64,000 bases of DNA. Origin: Scylla paramamosain. Lineage: Eukaryota > Arthropoda > Malacostraca > Decapoda > Portunidae. The position numbers and the translations under genes were made by a program. Shown here in pieces: positions 11,465 to 22,494 of this stretch. Within the stretch, counting starts at the first letter, position 1, and each line of letters starts with the position of its first letter. The stretch spans positions 11,179,192-11,243,191 of the forward strand of contig NC_087155.1 of NCBI RefSeq assembly GCF_035594125.1, in the 5' to 3' direction. The notes under the pieces are model-generated. The model had not been told where the DNA came from, searched no databases, and saw nothing but the letters and a program-made list of their open reading frames with translations.

Positions 11465-12217
11465 TCACTTTGTTGTATGCCTAGCCCATGCCATGCGCTG
11501 CAGCTGAGCCAGCGTCTCCTGCCGGGAGACTCGCTCACTGGCAGTGCGCGTGATGGGTCCATTCAGATTGCGGGGAGTACCAAGGGGAGTTGGTCCATAG
11601 GGACCTAGAGTGACGGCATCTTCTGGCACTTGGGCCAGACGATGAGGCTCTAAAGCATAGAGCTGTGCCACAGCCTGGGTAACACTCTCCCCTGAGGACT
11701 GGCCGCTGCTGTCCCGTTTGAGGTCACTCTCACTGCTGAGGGAGGGGGTGCTGCTGCATTCCTCAGGACGCTGAGCTAATCGAGGTCGAGGGACTCCTTG
11801 CAGCTTGGAATTCATAGAAGGTTCCTGTTGGGGCACAGCCAGGGTTACTTCCCCAGCATTGTTTGCATCACCTCCCCACAAAGGTAAAGGGTGTATTAGT
11901 GGCCCCACAGAGACTGAACGGGCCAAGGTTTCATTAGAGTGAGGAACAGTACTAGATTCTTGGTTAAGCCCACTAGGCAGCCCGTCAGAGGGGGAAGATG
12001 CCGAGTGGATTGGGGGAGATGGGGTTGGGAAGAGGAACTGATGGTGAGCTATACTTGGGGAGGGTGTGGGTGGTAGTTCAGAGGAGTGGAAGAGGAGGGA
12101 TGCTGTACCCCCAAGATCCAACGCTGCAGCTAACTGGCTACTGTGGCCAGGGCTGGCATCGGTCACCAAGAGCTGGCCAGAGAGAGAGCATGAGTTGGCC
12201 ACTCGTTGCAGCAGCCA
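11465..12217 (-). CDS. NOS1AP: NOS1AP-like last coding exon: Ser/Pro-rich C-terminal region (250 aa)
   Basis: The reading frame continues in phase 0 from an acceptor, GTGTTTAG before TGG CTG CTG CAA CGA, to a TGA at 11467-11465. An in-frame TAG overlaps the acceptor, so the exon cannot extend further upstream in this frame. The 250 residues start WLLQRVANSCSLSGQLLV, continue through Ser/Pro-rich sequence with a cluster at CSSTPSLSSESDLKRDSSGQ, and end SRQETLAQLQRMAWARHTTK. Mammalian NOS1AP ends in a PDZ ligand (EIAV) that binds the nNOS PDZ domain; the end seen here, HTTK, is not such a ligand. Either this arthropod form binds differently or another 3' exon exists in some transcripts. The acceptor pyrimidine tract is only moderate. 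Confidence 0.8.
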   Translation of the reverse strand, partial: WLLQRVANSCSLSGQLLVTDASPGHSSQLAAALDLGGTASLLFHSSELPPTPSPSIAHHQFLFPTPSPPIHSASSPSDGLPSGLNQESSTVPHSNETLARSVSVGPLIHPLPLWGGDANNAGEVTLAVPQQEPSMNSKLQGVPRPRLAQRPEECSSTPSLSSESDLKRDSSGQSSGESVTQAVAQLYALEPHRLAQVPEDAVTLGPYGPTPLGTPRNLNGPITRTASERVSRQETLAQLQRMAWARHTTK

Positions 12218-14489
12218 CTAAACACCATGCTTCTGCAAACAAAAGACACTACTGAGCCATGCATGCCTCAACACAGGTTACTTAGCCACACTGGACCTCT
12301 GAGGTGCAGTATCCTTGGTGGAGGTCAGTGGTTAGACTCTACTATTGCAGTTAGTCACAAAACAAACGTCTACAAAAGGTCTACAGACAAAAAAATATTG
12401 AAACAAAATCAAATAAATTATGTCACAAAAATACCATGCTATTCAGTTAGATAAACATACTGATGCAAGTAGCTTAATAATTAATCAATAAGCTGATAAG
12501 TGAACATATCCATGTAACCTATAAATGATGGCAGAATTTTAGGAATGACTTTACATCTTTTGACAAGCAATGTTGCTTTCACAATCATGGATAAAATAAT
12601 AAATATTGCAAAAACAAGTGATTGCATTTTCTCAGATTACTGTGATGAATTGGACTTTTCCCTTTGGCAAAAAGAAAGTTTACCAAAATTCAAGGTCTAT
12701 ATAATTATATAATAGGCATGAAAACAAGCCATGAAAACAACAAACTACCATCTATTTGTATTAAGAAATTGGAAGGCTAAACTACTTTAATTCAGAGTCA
12801 CCATCATCTTTTTCCACAATTATTCATCACTGCCACCCAAAGTCTATTCAACACATACATAGACTGAAGATATTATGTTCCATCAAGCATGTCACTAAGG
12901 TTTGCTATGAGACAATGCACAGTATTCATTCCACCATTACAATACATATTCAAGAACAACATGGCTCTCATTTTTCACAGAGATAAGTAAGAGGAAGAAC
13001 TATGCACTGAGATTGAAAACACTCCTAAGTGAAAACTATATGCCTATGTATATTCAAATATACATATAAGAAAAATTTCTAGTCTAAACATGCCTCTTTG
13101 AGGAAGGGAATGCTACAAGCAACATGACAAACAGTTGCCATCATGTAAGGTTCATGGAGGGCTAAGTTTTCTCACTTTAATAATCCCCGATGATCACTCA
13201 GATTTTTGCATGGAAAAACTCCTTAATCTTTAAATCAATGAATATCAATAATTTTACAGATTTTATCAATGTAAATTCACCACTGATACTATAGAAAATT
13301 TTCACATCCTTTAGATACACATCATCTTGTAAAACTTCATGAAATTTATTACTCAGTATAAGAAAGATAAACACAAGTCTTAGAACGAACTAACTTGAAA
13401 ATGCATTTAAAAATGTGCATTCTATTTAAAAAAAAAAACTCAAGTCAACAAGAAGTACTGAAAGGGGAAACCACACTTCAAGCCCAAAATAACTCTAAAA
13501 TCATGAAATATCAGCCATTTAAGTTGGAAAACTAAGAACAGTTCAACCTAAGAACAGTTCAACAACTCTGGGTTGTAATCCATCAGTGTCACTGGCATTA
13601 TATCATTCCAGGCCATTCAAGTTATTTGCACATTCTTTCAGTTTTAATATATCAACAATTTCATTTTCTTGAACATCTCAATTATGTATGATATTACTAG
13701 CTGTCCAACATTCATTTTCTCATTGATCTGATAAATAATCAGAAAAACTAATTTCATGCAAACTAATAGTCAATGGTTATTTATTTTCCTTGCAACAGGG
13801 AGGACATGGCCAGGCTGAACACAGTGGGGAGGAATGGAGGAATACTACCACTGTAATCCCAGCATGTTATGAAAAGTGGCTGATTGGGGTGGAGCAAGGG
13901 GGACCATCTACCTTGAACGACACACTTCACAAATTAACACAAATCACTACAGTCCACAACAAAGGAGGAACACAGCCATTACAGTATCAGTGGTGTATCT
14001 AAATGGACCTCAGTAACACTTGAAACTAAAAGAAAATTTCCAATGATCACATTTGAAGGCAAAATAAGCCATGCAACACCAACATCTTTCTCTCTCCTTT
14101 TTTTCCTTTTTATTTTACTTATTAATGGAAAAATTATTTAGCTATCAAAAGATCTCTAATACTTCAATCACAGTAATCTTACACTTCTAAGTTTAAAAAA
14201 AAAAAAAATATAGCAAGCCATTTTCTAATAATTTTACTTCTACAACAATAAAGGCATGACATCTGCTCATTGCTTATCAACATGAATCTCTACTAGAGTT
14301 CAACAAACAGCAAGAAAAGACTGGTAGATGCAGATATAGGCAAAGATACTGGGAGAGGGAGACAGACTGATGAATAAATGTTTCCGTAATAAACAGTCAC
14401 TGATTATCTAATGTAAGTGATGAGTAGCCAAACCAAATTGTTGTATATTAGGTATTTCTGTATTTTCTCCTTTAAAAATTACAACCTAC
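12218..14489 (-). other. Intron between the last two coding exons
   Basis: A 2272-bp AT-rich intron with donor gtaggt and acceptor TTTAG. It contains a 16-bp tandem duplication and no other feature that I can support. Confidence 0.7.
13532..13563. repeat. 16-bp tandem duplication
   Basis: CTAAGAACAGTTCAAC is repeated twice head to tail within the intron between exons 14648-14490 and 12217-11465. It is minor. Confidence 0.9.
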
Positions 14490-14648
14490 CTGAGATTTTA
14501 TCTCTGGAGGTGAAGGAAGAAGCTGTGTGGTTGGCATGCCACCACCACTCCCACTCATCTTCAGCTCCATTTCCCGAACCTGCAACACCAATGCCTGGAT
14601 GTGTTCCAGGAGCTCCTTGTTGTGCACCAGTAGTTGGTGAGTTCGAGC
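14490..14648 (-). CDS. NOS1AP: NOS1AP-like coding exon: coiled coil, second half (53 aa)
   Basis: This 159-bp exon, phase 0 at both ends, continues the helix with ARTHQLLVHNKELLEHIQAL and VLQVREMELKMSGSGGG, then a Pro-containing exit ending PSPPEIKSQ. Vertebrate NOS1AP has ARVHQLLLQNKDMLQHISLL and VKQVQELELKLSG at the same place, so exon junction and sequence are both conserved. The acceptor is TTTCTTCTTTCCAG and the donor is TCTCAG followed by gtaggt. The Gly-rich piece after MELKMSG marks the end of the helical region. Confidence 0.93.
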
Positions 14649-15758
14649 CTGGAAAGAAGAAATTAAAATAAGTCAATCCTTCAGAAAAATAGATATCTAA
14701 ATGACATAACAACAATGTGCCCCACTGAAAGATAAAAGGAAAACGTCAAGAATATATCATAAACTGAAATAATGATGAGTTTTTATGCAGTGAAGTAATG
14801 ACCATTAAAAAGTTTCTATTATGGAGCTTTTCTTGCCATATTATATGGCTACTGTATAGGTATGCAGCAGGCATCTTCTAAGTGACTCCCAGGTGCCAAT
14901 GGGAACATTCAATATTGTCAATAAATTGCTGCAAGGTAAAAAGGGACCTGGTCTGGAAATTATCGGTTGGTAATGGGTAAATGATGGAAGTTCGGGAATC
15001 TATCACTGCTTTGAGGTTGTAGAGTTCCAGTCAGCTTGCTGGTATCCCAGAGGTGAGGCAGCTGGTGGCGAGGCAGCACTAACCAGGGTGGGAGGGTAAG
15101 CCAGCAGCAAAAATGGCTTTATGTAGTCTCCATCAGCAGTAAAACTACTTGTTAAAATAATATTTATTAAATATATTTTCATACTAAATGTGCAGGACTG
15201 ATTAATGATCTAAAACTCCATGAATGGAGTCAATGAAATGAAAAGACTGGAGATCCTTGATATACAGGAAAGCCAAAAGAATATTTTGAAAGACTTAGAG
15301 AGCATTTGGTTTGCAGAAATCTATGAACCTAACAAAAACCTTTGAAATATAAAATATTAATAGGAAAAGTACAGAAAGTGTGAGGTGAAGTCCCAAAGAA
15401 ATTACCAAGAAGGCACGTCTTAAATACCTGTTTTAAATTATTTATTAAATATTTTCATTAGTGAATATTAGAGACTCATTTTAAGAAAGTTAAAGCATAA
15501 GCTCTGTCAGCAACTGTATTATAATAAGATTTATCTACTGGTTCTCTATTAAAGAAAAATTGCAAGTTACATTTGTAGTTTTATTTTTTTCATTTTTTTT
15601 TTATTTTATTTTATTTATTTTTTTTTTTTCATTATTGATGAAAGATTTTAAGGGAAGATTACTTGCTTTAATCCACCATTACTGAGTTGCTCTTTTAGTG
15701 TTGTAATATTTGTCAATACATGTACTCAGTACAAGAAGCCAGGCAATCCTTCACTCAG

Positions 15759-15766
15759 TGACGTCA
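15759..15766. promoter_or_regulatory. TGACGTCA site in a 3' intron
   Basis: A perfect CRE palindrome lies in the 1.6-kb intron between the two coiled-coil exons. In vertebrates a short NOS1AP isoform containing only the C-terminal part is known, so an internal promoter here would not be unprecedented. No other promoter signal was seen. Confidence 0.2.
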
Positions 15767-16293
15767 AACAGGAATAGCTCTCATAGTATTCACGAGCAGT
15801 AATTTTAAAATGAGCAATCATAGTAAAGAAGCAAGTAAGAAATCAATTATCTAATTTAACAAAGTCTTGACCACAAATCACTACATGCAATGGAAAGATT
15901 TCTCAAAGCATCTGTGTGTGAATCTGTGGGATACACTATTCAGTTCAACCTGATGAATTACACTGCAGAGGATAGCACACAGTGGTCTCTTGCCCTTCAT
16001 TGATGTAGTTTAAAGTTGGGTCAAACAAGAGACTCAGAAACGAATCAATAAATTATTTTTAAAAGTACATATGTTAATCACAAAGACAACTATGTCACCA
16101 TGTGTGCTTACAAACACTAATCCTGCAGGTTTCTTATCAATTTTGCTACCACTGACATTACATTACTATAACAGGTCATGTTTCTTCTTTGAATAACTTC
16201 CTGAAGAACATGGACATTCTTGCCAACTACACTATTTCTAACACTAAGCCGTGAAAAATATGAGTACATTTTGAAATTGGGCTTATTACTGAC

Positions 16294-16509
16294 CTGGGCC
16301 TCTAGCCTGGCTGCTGTCTCAGCTGCCAGCTGATCCCTCAACAAGTGAACCTGAGACACTGCTGCCTGAGTCTGTTGCTGCTGTTGCTCAAGCTGTTCTC
16401 TCAGCAGCTGTAGCTCATGGTGCACTGAGAGTGGAGTGCCAGCCATGGGTAAAGAGTCACCTGATGGCAGAGGTTCACTAAGGGGAGATGTGTAGGTTTC
16501 CCCAGCACC
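16294..16509 (-). CDS. NOS1AP: NOS1AP-like coding exon: Gln-rich coiled coil, first half (72 aa)
   Basis: This 216-bp exon, phase 0 at both ends, opens with a Ser/Pro segment ([17 protein letters not shown]). It then enters a heptad-like helix, [20 protein letters not shown] followed by [20 protein letters not shown] and ARLEAQ. Vertebrate NOS1AP has the closely matching STHHQMQLLQQLLQQQQQQT and QVHLLKDQLAAEAAARLEAQ. The segment is expected to mediate self- or partner association. The acceptor is TCTTCTCTTCCACAG and the donor is GCCCAG followed by gtcagt. The five-Gln run is encoded by CAG/CAA-type codons and could vary in length. Confidence 0.93.
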
Positions 16510-16819
16510 CTGTGGAAGAGAAGATTTGTCATCAATAAGTCTATAATTATTCATCTGGAGCAATTAAGGACAAAAGAAATCACTCCAGTTTATATCACTT
16601 GTTTGCTTTATGGATAGAGGCCACACCACTGAAAGAGGTGGATGGAAGCCACATCATGGAAAGAGTTCTGACCTTCTTGTGTTCAATGAGTTAAGTTTTC
16701 TCTTTTGGCTTTCCTAACAAATGCAAAAAAACCTGCAAATGCTATAAACTGTTCTACAGGTGCCGAACACAGGCACTTGTTAAGGCCTCAAAACTATTGT
16801 TAACATAAAACTGTTCAGG

Positions 16820-17056
<237 letters not shown>

Positions 17057-17502
17057 GGCTGGAATAAAAGATTATTATTGTATGTCTTGTATGTCATTCA
17101 GCTGCAGGTGATATGTAGCAATGTATCTATGATGATTTGGGACAATGAAGTCAGCAATCTGTCATGTATGCATAACAGCTGATTCAGTTATTCTTAATCA
17201 ACATGTGAAGTTTTCATTCACGTGACATCAATACGTTCATTCAAACCTAGAAAAGTCTGGATAAAAATCAGTGAAGTTAAGAGAGCTGCTGAGAGCACAC
17301 GTTTCAGTAATTTTGTATTTTTATAAAAATATACTTTCATTTGTGGTAGAGCAATGTCTTGTCGAAAGAAAACAACAAACTCCAGCAAATGAGACTTCAG
17401 CCATATCACTTTATGGCACTACTTACGTATATTAACTAATATGCCTGAATGAAAGAAAAAAAAAACTCAGTCGTCGGATGGCTTATGCACGGTTCAATAA
17501 TT

Positions 17503-17504
<2 letters not shown>

Positions 17505-17538
<34 letters not shown>

Positions 17539-17541
17539 GCG
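17505..17541. repeat. (CA)n with GC-alternating tail
   Basis: A (CA)n of about 29 bp is followed by GTGCGCGCGC. It is an alternating purine-pyrimidine stretch about 70 bp beyond the donor of exon 17757-17609. Confidence 0.9.
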
Positions 17542-17608
17542 CAGTCTTGACAATCACATGTTCATCACGTGATCCTCAAGATCATGATGAACTGTACAGA
17601 AGACTCAC

Positions 17609-17757
17609 TTTGAGGAAGATGTCTGAGCCAGCAGGGGGCGCCAGGGGCTCCAGTTTGTTGGGTCGCTGTAGCAGGTGCTCCACGGAATCTTCGTTTACAG
17701 AGTCCGAGGGAGTGAGGGTGACTAGGTCCTCCTGGGTGCTCTCTGTGTCCAGTAGAT
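17609..17757 (-). CDS. NOS1AP: NOS1AP-like coding exon: linker (49 aa plus split codon)
   Basis: This 149-bp exon enters in phase 1, where the split codon makes Asp with the last G of the previous exon, and leaves in phase 0. It encodes LLDTESTQEDLVTLTPSDSV and continues to APPAGSDIFLK. It is acidic and Ser/Thr-rich, with no recognised fold, and corresponds to the poorly conserved linker between the PTB domain and the coiled coil. The acceptor is CCTTTTCTTTTAG and the donor is CTCAAA followed by gtgagt. It is the first exon that both the PTB-containing and the putative PTB-less transcript could share. Confidence 0.85.
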
Positions 17758-18121
17758 CTAAAAGAAAAGGCCCTTGTTACTATGCACGCAGCGTTAGAGG
17801 AACACAGGTTACTATAACGTGCAATATTTAGTCCAGAAATTGATGATAGTTCCATGCCATGACTGGTAGCAGTTTATCATCAGTTTTCTTGTTCAACAAC
17901 ATTTTCGTGTATTCTTCGTATCACGTTCCTTATCTTCAGATGTTGAACCGTCGCACCCTCAGGAACGAGACTACAGTAACTGTCATGGCTGATGGTGCAC
18001 GAATGAATGGATGCTGATGAAGAGAAGTTCGTGGATCTTCTTTAGGTGTTGGCAGTTTGCAGTTCGGCTTTTTACCAAGTGACCGAATGGCATTATAGTT
18101 TTCTTTTTTTTTTTATGAACA

Positions 18122-18234
<113 letters not shown>

Positions 18235-18415
18235 GAAATAAAAATAACTTCTAAGGTTCAGAAATGAAATCATAGGCGAGCCACCTGGGAGCACAACGAA
18301 GGTGCGTGGCAGCATGATTGTACTCTCGGCACATGTTACAGCTGACAGAAGGCTTAATTAACACAGTGCCATGTTGTTTGCTCGTTTAACATTACGTGCT
18401 TAATAATACGTCTCC

Positions 18416-18418
<3 letters not shown>

Positions 18419-18505
<87 letters not shown>
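18419..18505. repeat. (CT)n microsatellite near a splice donor
   Basis: A pure (CT)n of about 87 bp in the same short intron, about 110 bp past the donor of exon 18765-18615. With the (AT)n it makes up more than a fifth of that intron. Confidence 0.97.
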
Positions 18506-18508
<3 letters not shown>

Positions 18509-18614
18509 ACCCTTTCATTATTCAGAAACCTATCGTTTAATGTGCAAACACATTTCAAAATGCATACAGTGTATTTAACGGTCAAATATGTAAAAAAAAA
18601 TTCACATCACTCAC

Positions 18615-18765
18615 CTTTCTTCAACTTCTCTGTGGACGCGTCTGAGCCCTGCTCGCTCGTTTCGTCTTCAGCGGAATCCTGAGACTGCGGCGTGTCCTTC
18701 ACGGAGATCTTGTGACACACCTCGAACGCTTGCCCCACTGTTCTTACCACTCTCATTGCCTGGCT
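18615..18765 (-). CDS. NOS1AP: NOS1AP-like coding exon: last PTB helix and acidic linker (50 aa)
   Basis: This 151-bp exon, entry phase 0 and exit phase 1, begins SQAMRVVRTVGQAFEVCHK. That is the C-terminal amphipathic helix of the PTB domain and is near-identical to SQAMRIVRTVGQAFEVCHK of vertebrates. It then runs into an acidic, Ser/Gln-rich linker (ISVKDTPQSQDSAEDETSEQ and on to TEKLKK). The acceptor is TTTTTCACCAG and the donor is AAGAAAG followed by gtgagt. Vertebrate NOS1AP also leaves the PTB domain for a low-complexity acidic linker at this point. Skipping this exon in favour of the 37-nt exon upstream would remove the last PTB helix. Confidence 0.94.
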
Positions 18766-19190
18766 CTGGTGAAAAAGTAAAGTCGTTAGTTACTAGTATC
18801 GGAATCCACCTGAGCAATAATATGCACTGTGCCAACTAAGACTCCCCACTCAACTAAGCTTGCCAATACTACTATACAACCCTGTCCTTGTCCAGCTCCA
18901 ACTTTCACTGGCGCCATAGGATCCGGAAGGCGCCCCGCACAATTCATTCTTCATTCACTAGGTTCCCTCTAAGCTGCAGATAAGCTGACTACAAATATGT
19001 ACCTTACCAGACCTAAACATAAAGTGGAGGGAATAATCTATATGCGGAAATGGCCTTACTTAAAAGAAAACCAATGACCTTACACGATACAGTACTAACA
19101 GGGACGTCTCCTGCATGGATGAAAACAAAGGTAATTTTTCACAGAAGCTAAAGCTTACATATGATGAAGCCCACACTAAGCATCACTCAC

Positions 19191-19227
19191 CTGTACTCAT
19201 GCTGTCCAGCGCAATGGTAGACTTGTT
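19191..19227 (-). CDS. Candidate 37-nt exon following the alternative exon
   Basis: A 37-nt segment is bounded by a good acceptor (pyrimidine-rich, ending TTACTCACAG) and a near-consensus donor (ACAG followed by gtgagt). It is separated from the 342-codon exon by a 99-bp intron. Read on from DLE in phase 0, it encodes NKSTIALDSMST plus one base. That phase does not fit exon 18765-18615: the frame closes there with a stop after about 25 codons. It fits exon 17757-17609, giving D-LLDTESTQED. The exon thus has the same entry and exit phases as 18765-18615 and could replace it. No homology is recognised; support is splice signals and phase only. Confidence 0.5.
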
Positions 19228-19326
19228 CTGTGAGTAACACAAGGTTACAAACAAGTTTTCTACAAAAGGTTTATCATATTGCACAGGTTACCGCTGCAGT
19301 ATTATAACTATTACCAAAATTCTCAC

Positions 19327-20352
19327 CTCTAAATCAATGTCCTCGATGCTAAGAGCATTGGCCGCTGCATTGGACTGGCTTCTCTGCCGGCCATTAACTA
19401 TTCCATGCTCTGTAAGGAAAGTCACGGCCTGCTGGACTGGTGATGATCTTTGTTTCTTTAGTGAGCTGTTGCGGGATGCAGGCTTGGTCGGTTTGGTGTG
19501 GCCTGTGGTACCCTTGCTGCCACTGGGGGGCAAGGACCTCCCTGGACTGGGTTGCAGCGACACGGCTCTCCCGTGGCGCTGGGGCGGCGGACTGACAGGT
19601 GTCTTGGATGACGAGGCAGCCAGCGGGTTGGAGGAAGATTTTAAGGTAGGTGAGGTAGGATGGTGAGCAGCAGACATTTTGGCCTCGGATGAAGGTGGTT
19701 GGTTAGCGGCGTCTTTCGAGGTCGATGGAGATTCTTGAGTTGAAGATGCCTTGGCCGAGGATGTGGAGACCTGAGTGGGCACTGTCTTACTGGTGGGTGT
19801 TGACTGCTGGCTGGCGGATCCCTGGCGTAGTGGTGAGGCAAGCTGGCTGCTCGCTGCATGGGTGGGACTGGTGGGTGGAGTTAATATAGGTGTCGGTGCC
19901 CCAGCCAAAATGCTCGGGTGAGAGAGAAGACCGGGATTGCCGAGCATCGAGGTTACGCCGGACACAGTTCCAGACGAGGTAACACCCTGGGACACCGCGG
20001 TGGGAATCATATTCGCGACCCCCGGTACGCCGCCCAGGGCACTGAAGCCACCCAAACCCACGATGCCAGCTATACTGTGAGGGCGGCCAAAGCCCTGTCT
20101 TGCCGTGTGTGGGTGGTGGTGTGAGGGGGGCTGGTCGCCAGATTGATGGTGTTGGCCCGAATGATCATGGGACGGATGGTGCAGCACGGAATGGGGAGGC
20201 TGAGTTGTACTGTCAGGAGGACGGCGAGAAGACGTGTGGCCGCCGTTCCTGGACGGAGTAACAACTTCTGGTTCCCGGAAGGACAGTTTCTTACGTGGAC
20301 GGTCGTCCGGGACGCACATCGCGGCGTCTGTCCCCCCCGAATGCTTAAGCAT
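19327..20352 (-). CDS. Candidate alternative first coding exon, Ser/Pro/His-rich (342 aa)
   Basis: A 342-codon open stretch runs from an ATG at 20352, with a G at -3. The nearest upstream in-frame stop is at 20424-20422, with no other stop between. It ends at a strong donor, GATTTAGAG followed by gtgaga. The product begins MLKHSGGTDAAMCVPDDRPR, includes KKLSFREPEVV and a His/Pro stretch, has a Gly/Val-rich segment, then long Ser/Thr/Pro/Lys-rich low complexity. It ends with a more ordered-looking part, VQQAVTFLTEHGIVNGRQ through ALSIEDIDLE. No domain was recognised. Base composition is GC- and CpG-rich, unlike its AT-rich neighbours. It lies inside the giant intron on the same strand as the NOS1AP-like gene. 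It could be an alternative first exon giving an isoform without the PTB domain, or an internal exon if an acceptor between 20353 and 20421 is used. That it is coding is likely; that it belongs to this gene is inference. Confidence 0.62.
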
Positions 20353-20744
20353 GTCGCCTTGGGGCAGACCGGTGGCGCGGCACGGGCTGAGGTGTCCTAT
20401 AGCCGCTGACAGGCATGAGCTTCACCGTCATGGGACGTATGACCGCTCACCCATTGCCCACTTCAGTTCAGATGTAAATGTCACCACCATCATCAACCCG
20501 AGTCAGCTCCTCTCACCACACCAATAAACAACCAACTTGCGCCCAATGGCTTTCTCGCCCACTCGCGATGTCAGTTTGTTATAACACAATACGGAACCTG
20601 TGTATCTTACGTTCTCTTAATTTTATCATTATGGCTTGCGCTCACAGCCTTTTTCCCACTGGCCTTGTCTGCACAGCTCGATGGTAACACTTCCTCTGCC
20701 TCGTGCAACGCCCTGGGTAACTAAGCGCTACACTGGACTCATAG

Positions 20745-20752
20745 TGACGTCA
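20745..20752. promoter_or_regulatory. TGACGTCA (CRE) upstream of the alternative exon
   Basis: A perfect palindromic CREB/ATF site lies about 390 bp upstream, on the minus strand, of the ATG at 20352. It sits in a locally GC-richer stretch that also contains CCAAT motifs near 20515 and 20543. No TATA box was clear. The arrangement is consistent with an internal promoter for the alternative N-terminal exon, but this is inferred from motif and position only. Confidence 0.4.
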
Positions 20753-21476
20753 GGGGGCGAGACCAGACCTCATGGCAACACTTGCCGACAAGGTGTGTTA
20801 TTTTGTTTGGACGGGCGATAGTAAACACTCCAGTGGCGCCTCGCCTGCGTCATTTCTCGGTAACTTGTGGCTGTGACACTTCATGTAAACAAGTCATAAT
20901 CTGTGCTGACGGATGAGTCGTGTCATTCAGAATTAATATAAGAAATGCACCTCAAGACACCTTTATTAAAATAGAAGCCACCAGGAACATCCACATCACC
21001 TGTTTCTTATAATTATGACAATGACATGATTTAGATTATTATACGCATTATAATGTTTGATTCGTAGAAGTATTACGTATGCGTAGATGAACAAATGTGT
21101 TTTCTCTCTCAGTCTAGCACTAATGAACACTCCCTAAAGATATCAAGATAAACTAACAAATACATGAGGACGTAGGGACAAAAAAAAAATCTGGAGGAGG
21201 GAAGGAAGGGCCGGGGTGGCAAGGTGTGTACAACTCTGGGACCGCACTCGATGCCAATTGTTTCCCGGAGAAGCAGGGGCGAGTGCCAACTAAGAACATC
21301 CCCTTCCTCCCTCCCTTCATCTCCCCCTCCCTCCCTCCCTCCTCCTCGTGTCTTCGCCATCCTCGCCCGTTACTTCCATGCATTTTCTCTCGGTACATCC
21401 TGTTGCCTCACTGCTAATATCTCACTTTTCGACTGCTATTATACATTTATTTGCGATGATTCTTAAATGCGCGCTG

Positions 21477-21594
<118 letters not shown>

Positions 21595-21991
21595 CTCCCT
21601 CCCCTCTCCTCACCATGCCGCAGGAGAGCCTTTGCATGCCAAGTTGTGTGTCGAGACAGGTGGCGGAGGCAGAGGAAGGGTGAGCGAGACAGGTGAGTGT
21701 GTGAAACAGTAGGTAAAGAAGCAGGTGAGGGGATAGCGGAGGGGGGGGAGGGGAGGGGAGGGGAGGGAAGGTGTGAGAGACAGGTGTAAGGGATCATGTA
21801 GAGAGCTGATGATGATGGTAGGAAGAATCCCGCACCCACGAAAATAAAGAAAAGGAAAAAAAAAAAAAAAAGGAGCGATAATTAACTGATTTCATCCTCT
21901 CACATCAAAAACTACAAAGAAAGGTATATTTTTACCCCCTCAGGTCACATTTACTACTTTTCATAATTTATATTCCTCATCAGTAAGGTGT

Positions 21992-21993
<2 letters not shown>

Positions 21994-22023
<30 letters not shown>
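21994..22023. repeat. (GACA)n tetranucleotide repeat
   Basis: About seven copies of GACA in a row. Confidence 0.9.
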
Positions 22024-22183
22024 CTCACACGGACAGAATGTGTAGGGTGAGGGGTCCCGCCGCTGGGTCCCCGCCAAGAGGAGGGGGGGAAAGCGCCCCC
22101 TTATACACTAATACCACTATAAATTTAACCAGCAAGGAACGCTAAAGTCGGTTCGTGTAGGTTTGTGGCAGTGTATCTGTAGC

Positions 22184-22185
<2 letters not shown>

Positions 22186-22232
<47 letters not shown>
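22186..22232. repeat. (CA)n microsatellite
   Basis: A pure AC repeat of about 47 bp. Confidence 0.95.
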
Positions 22233-22234
<2 letters not shown>

Positions 22235-22310
22235 TGAACATACATTTACGCTAAAGAATAAGTAAACAAAATATAATAATAATAACAATGATAGTTATGA
22301 TGATGATGAT

Positions 22311-22334
22311 ACTACTACTACTACTACTACTACT

Positions 22335-22381
<47 letters not shown>

Positions 22382-22425
22382 TAATAATAATAATAATAAA
22401 AATGATAAGTTATGATGATGATGCC

Positions 22426-22493
<68 letters not shown>
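22311..22493. repeat. Trinucleotide repeat cluster (ACT)n, (AAT)n
   Basis: GATGAT, then (ACT)n, then two (AAT)n blocks split by an AAATGATAAGTTATGATGATG segment. Predicted poly-Asn/Ile frames here are artefacts. Confidence 0.95.

Positions 22494-22494
<1 letters not shown>

Noticed and set aside
11998..12255. Plus-strand frame over the last NOS1AP-like exon
   Set aside because: Antisense shadow of the real coding exon.
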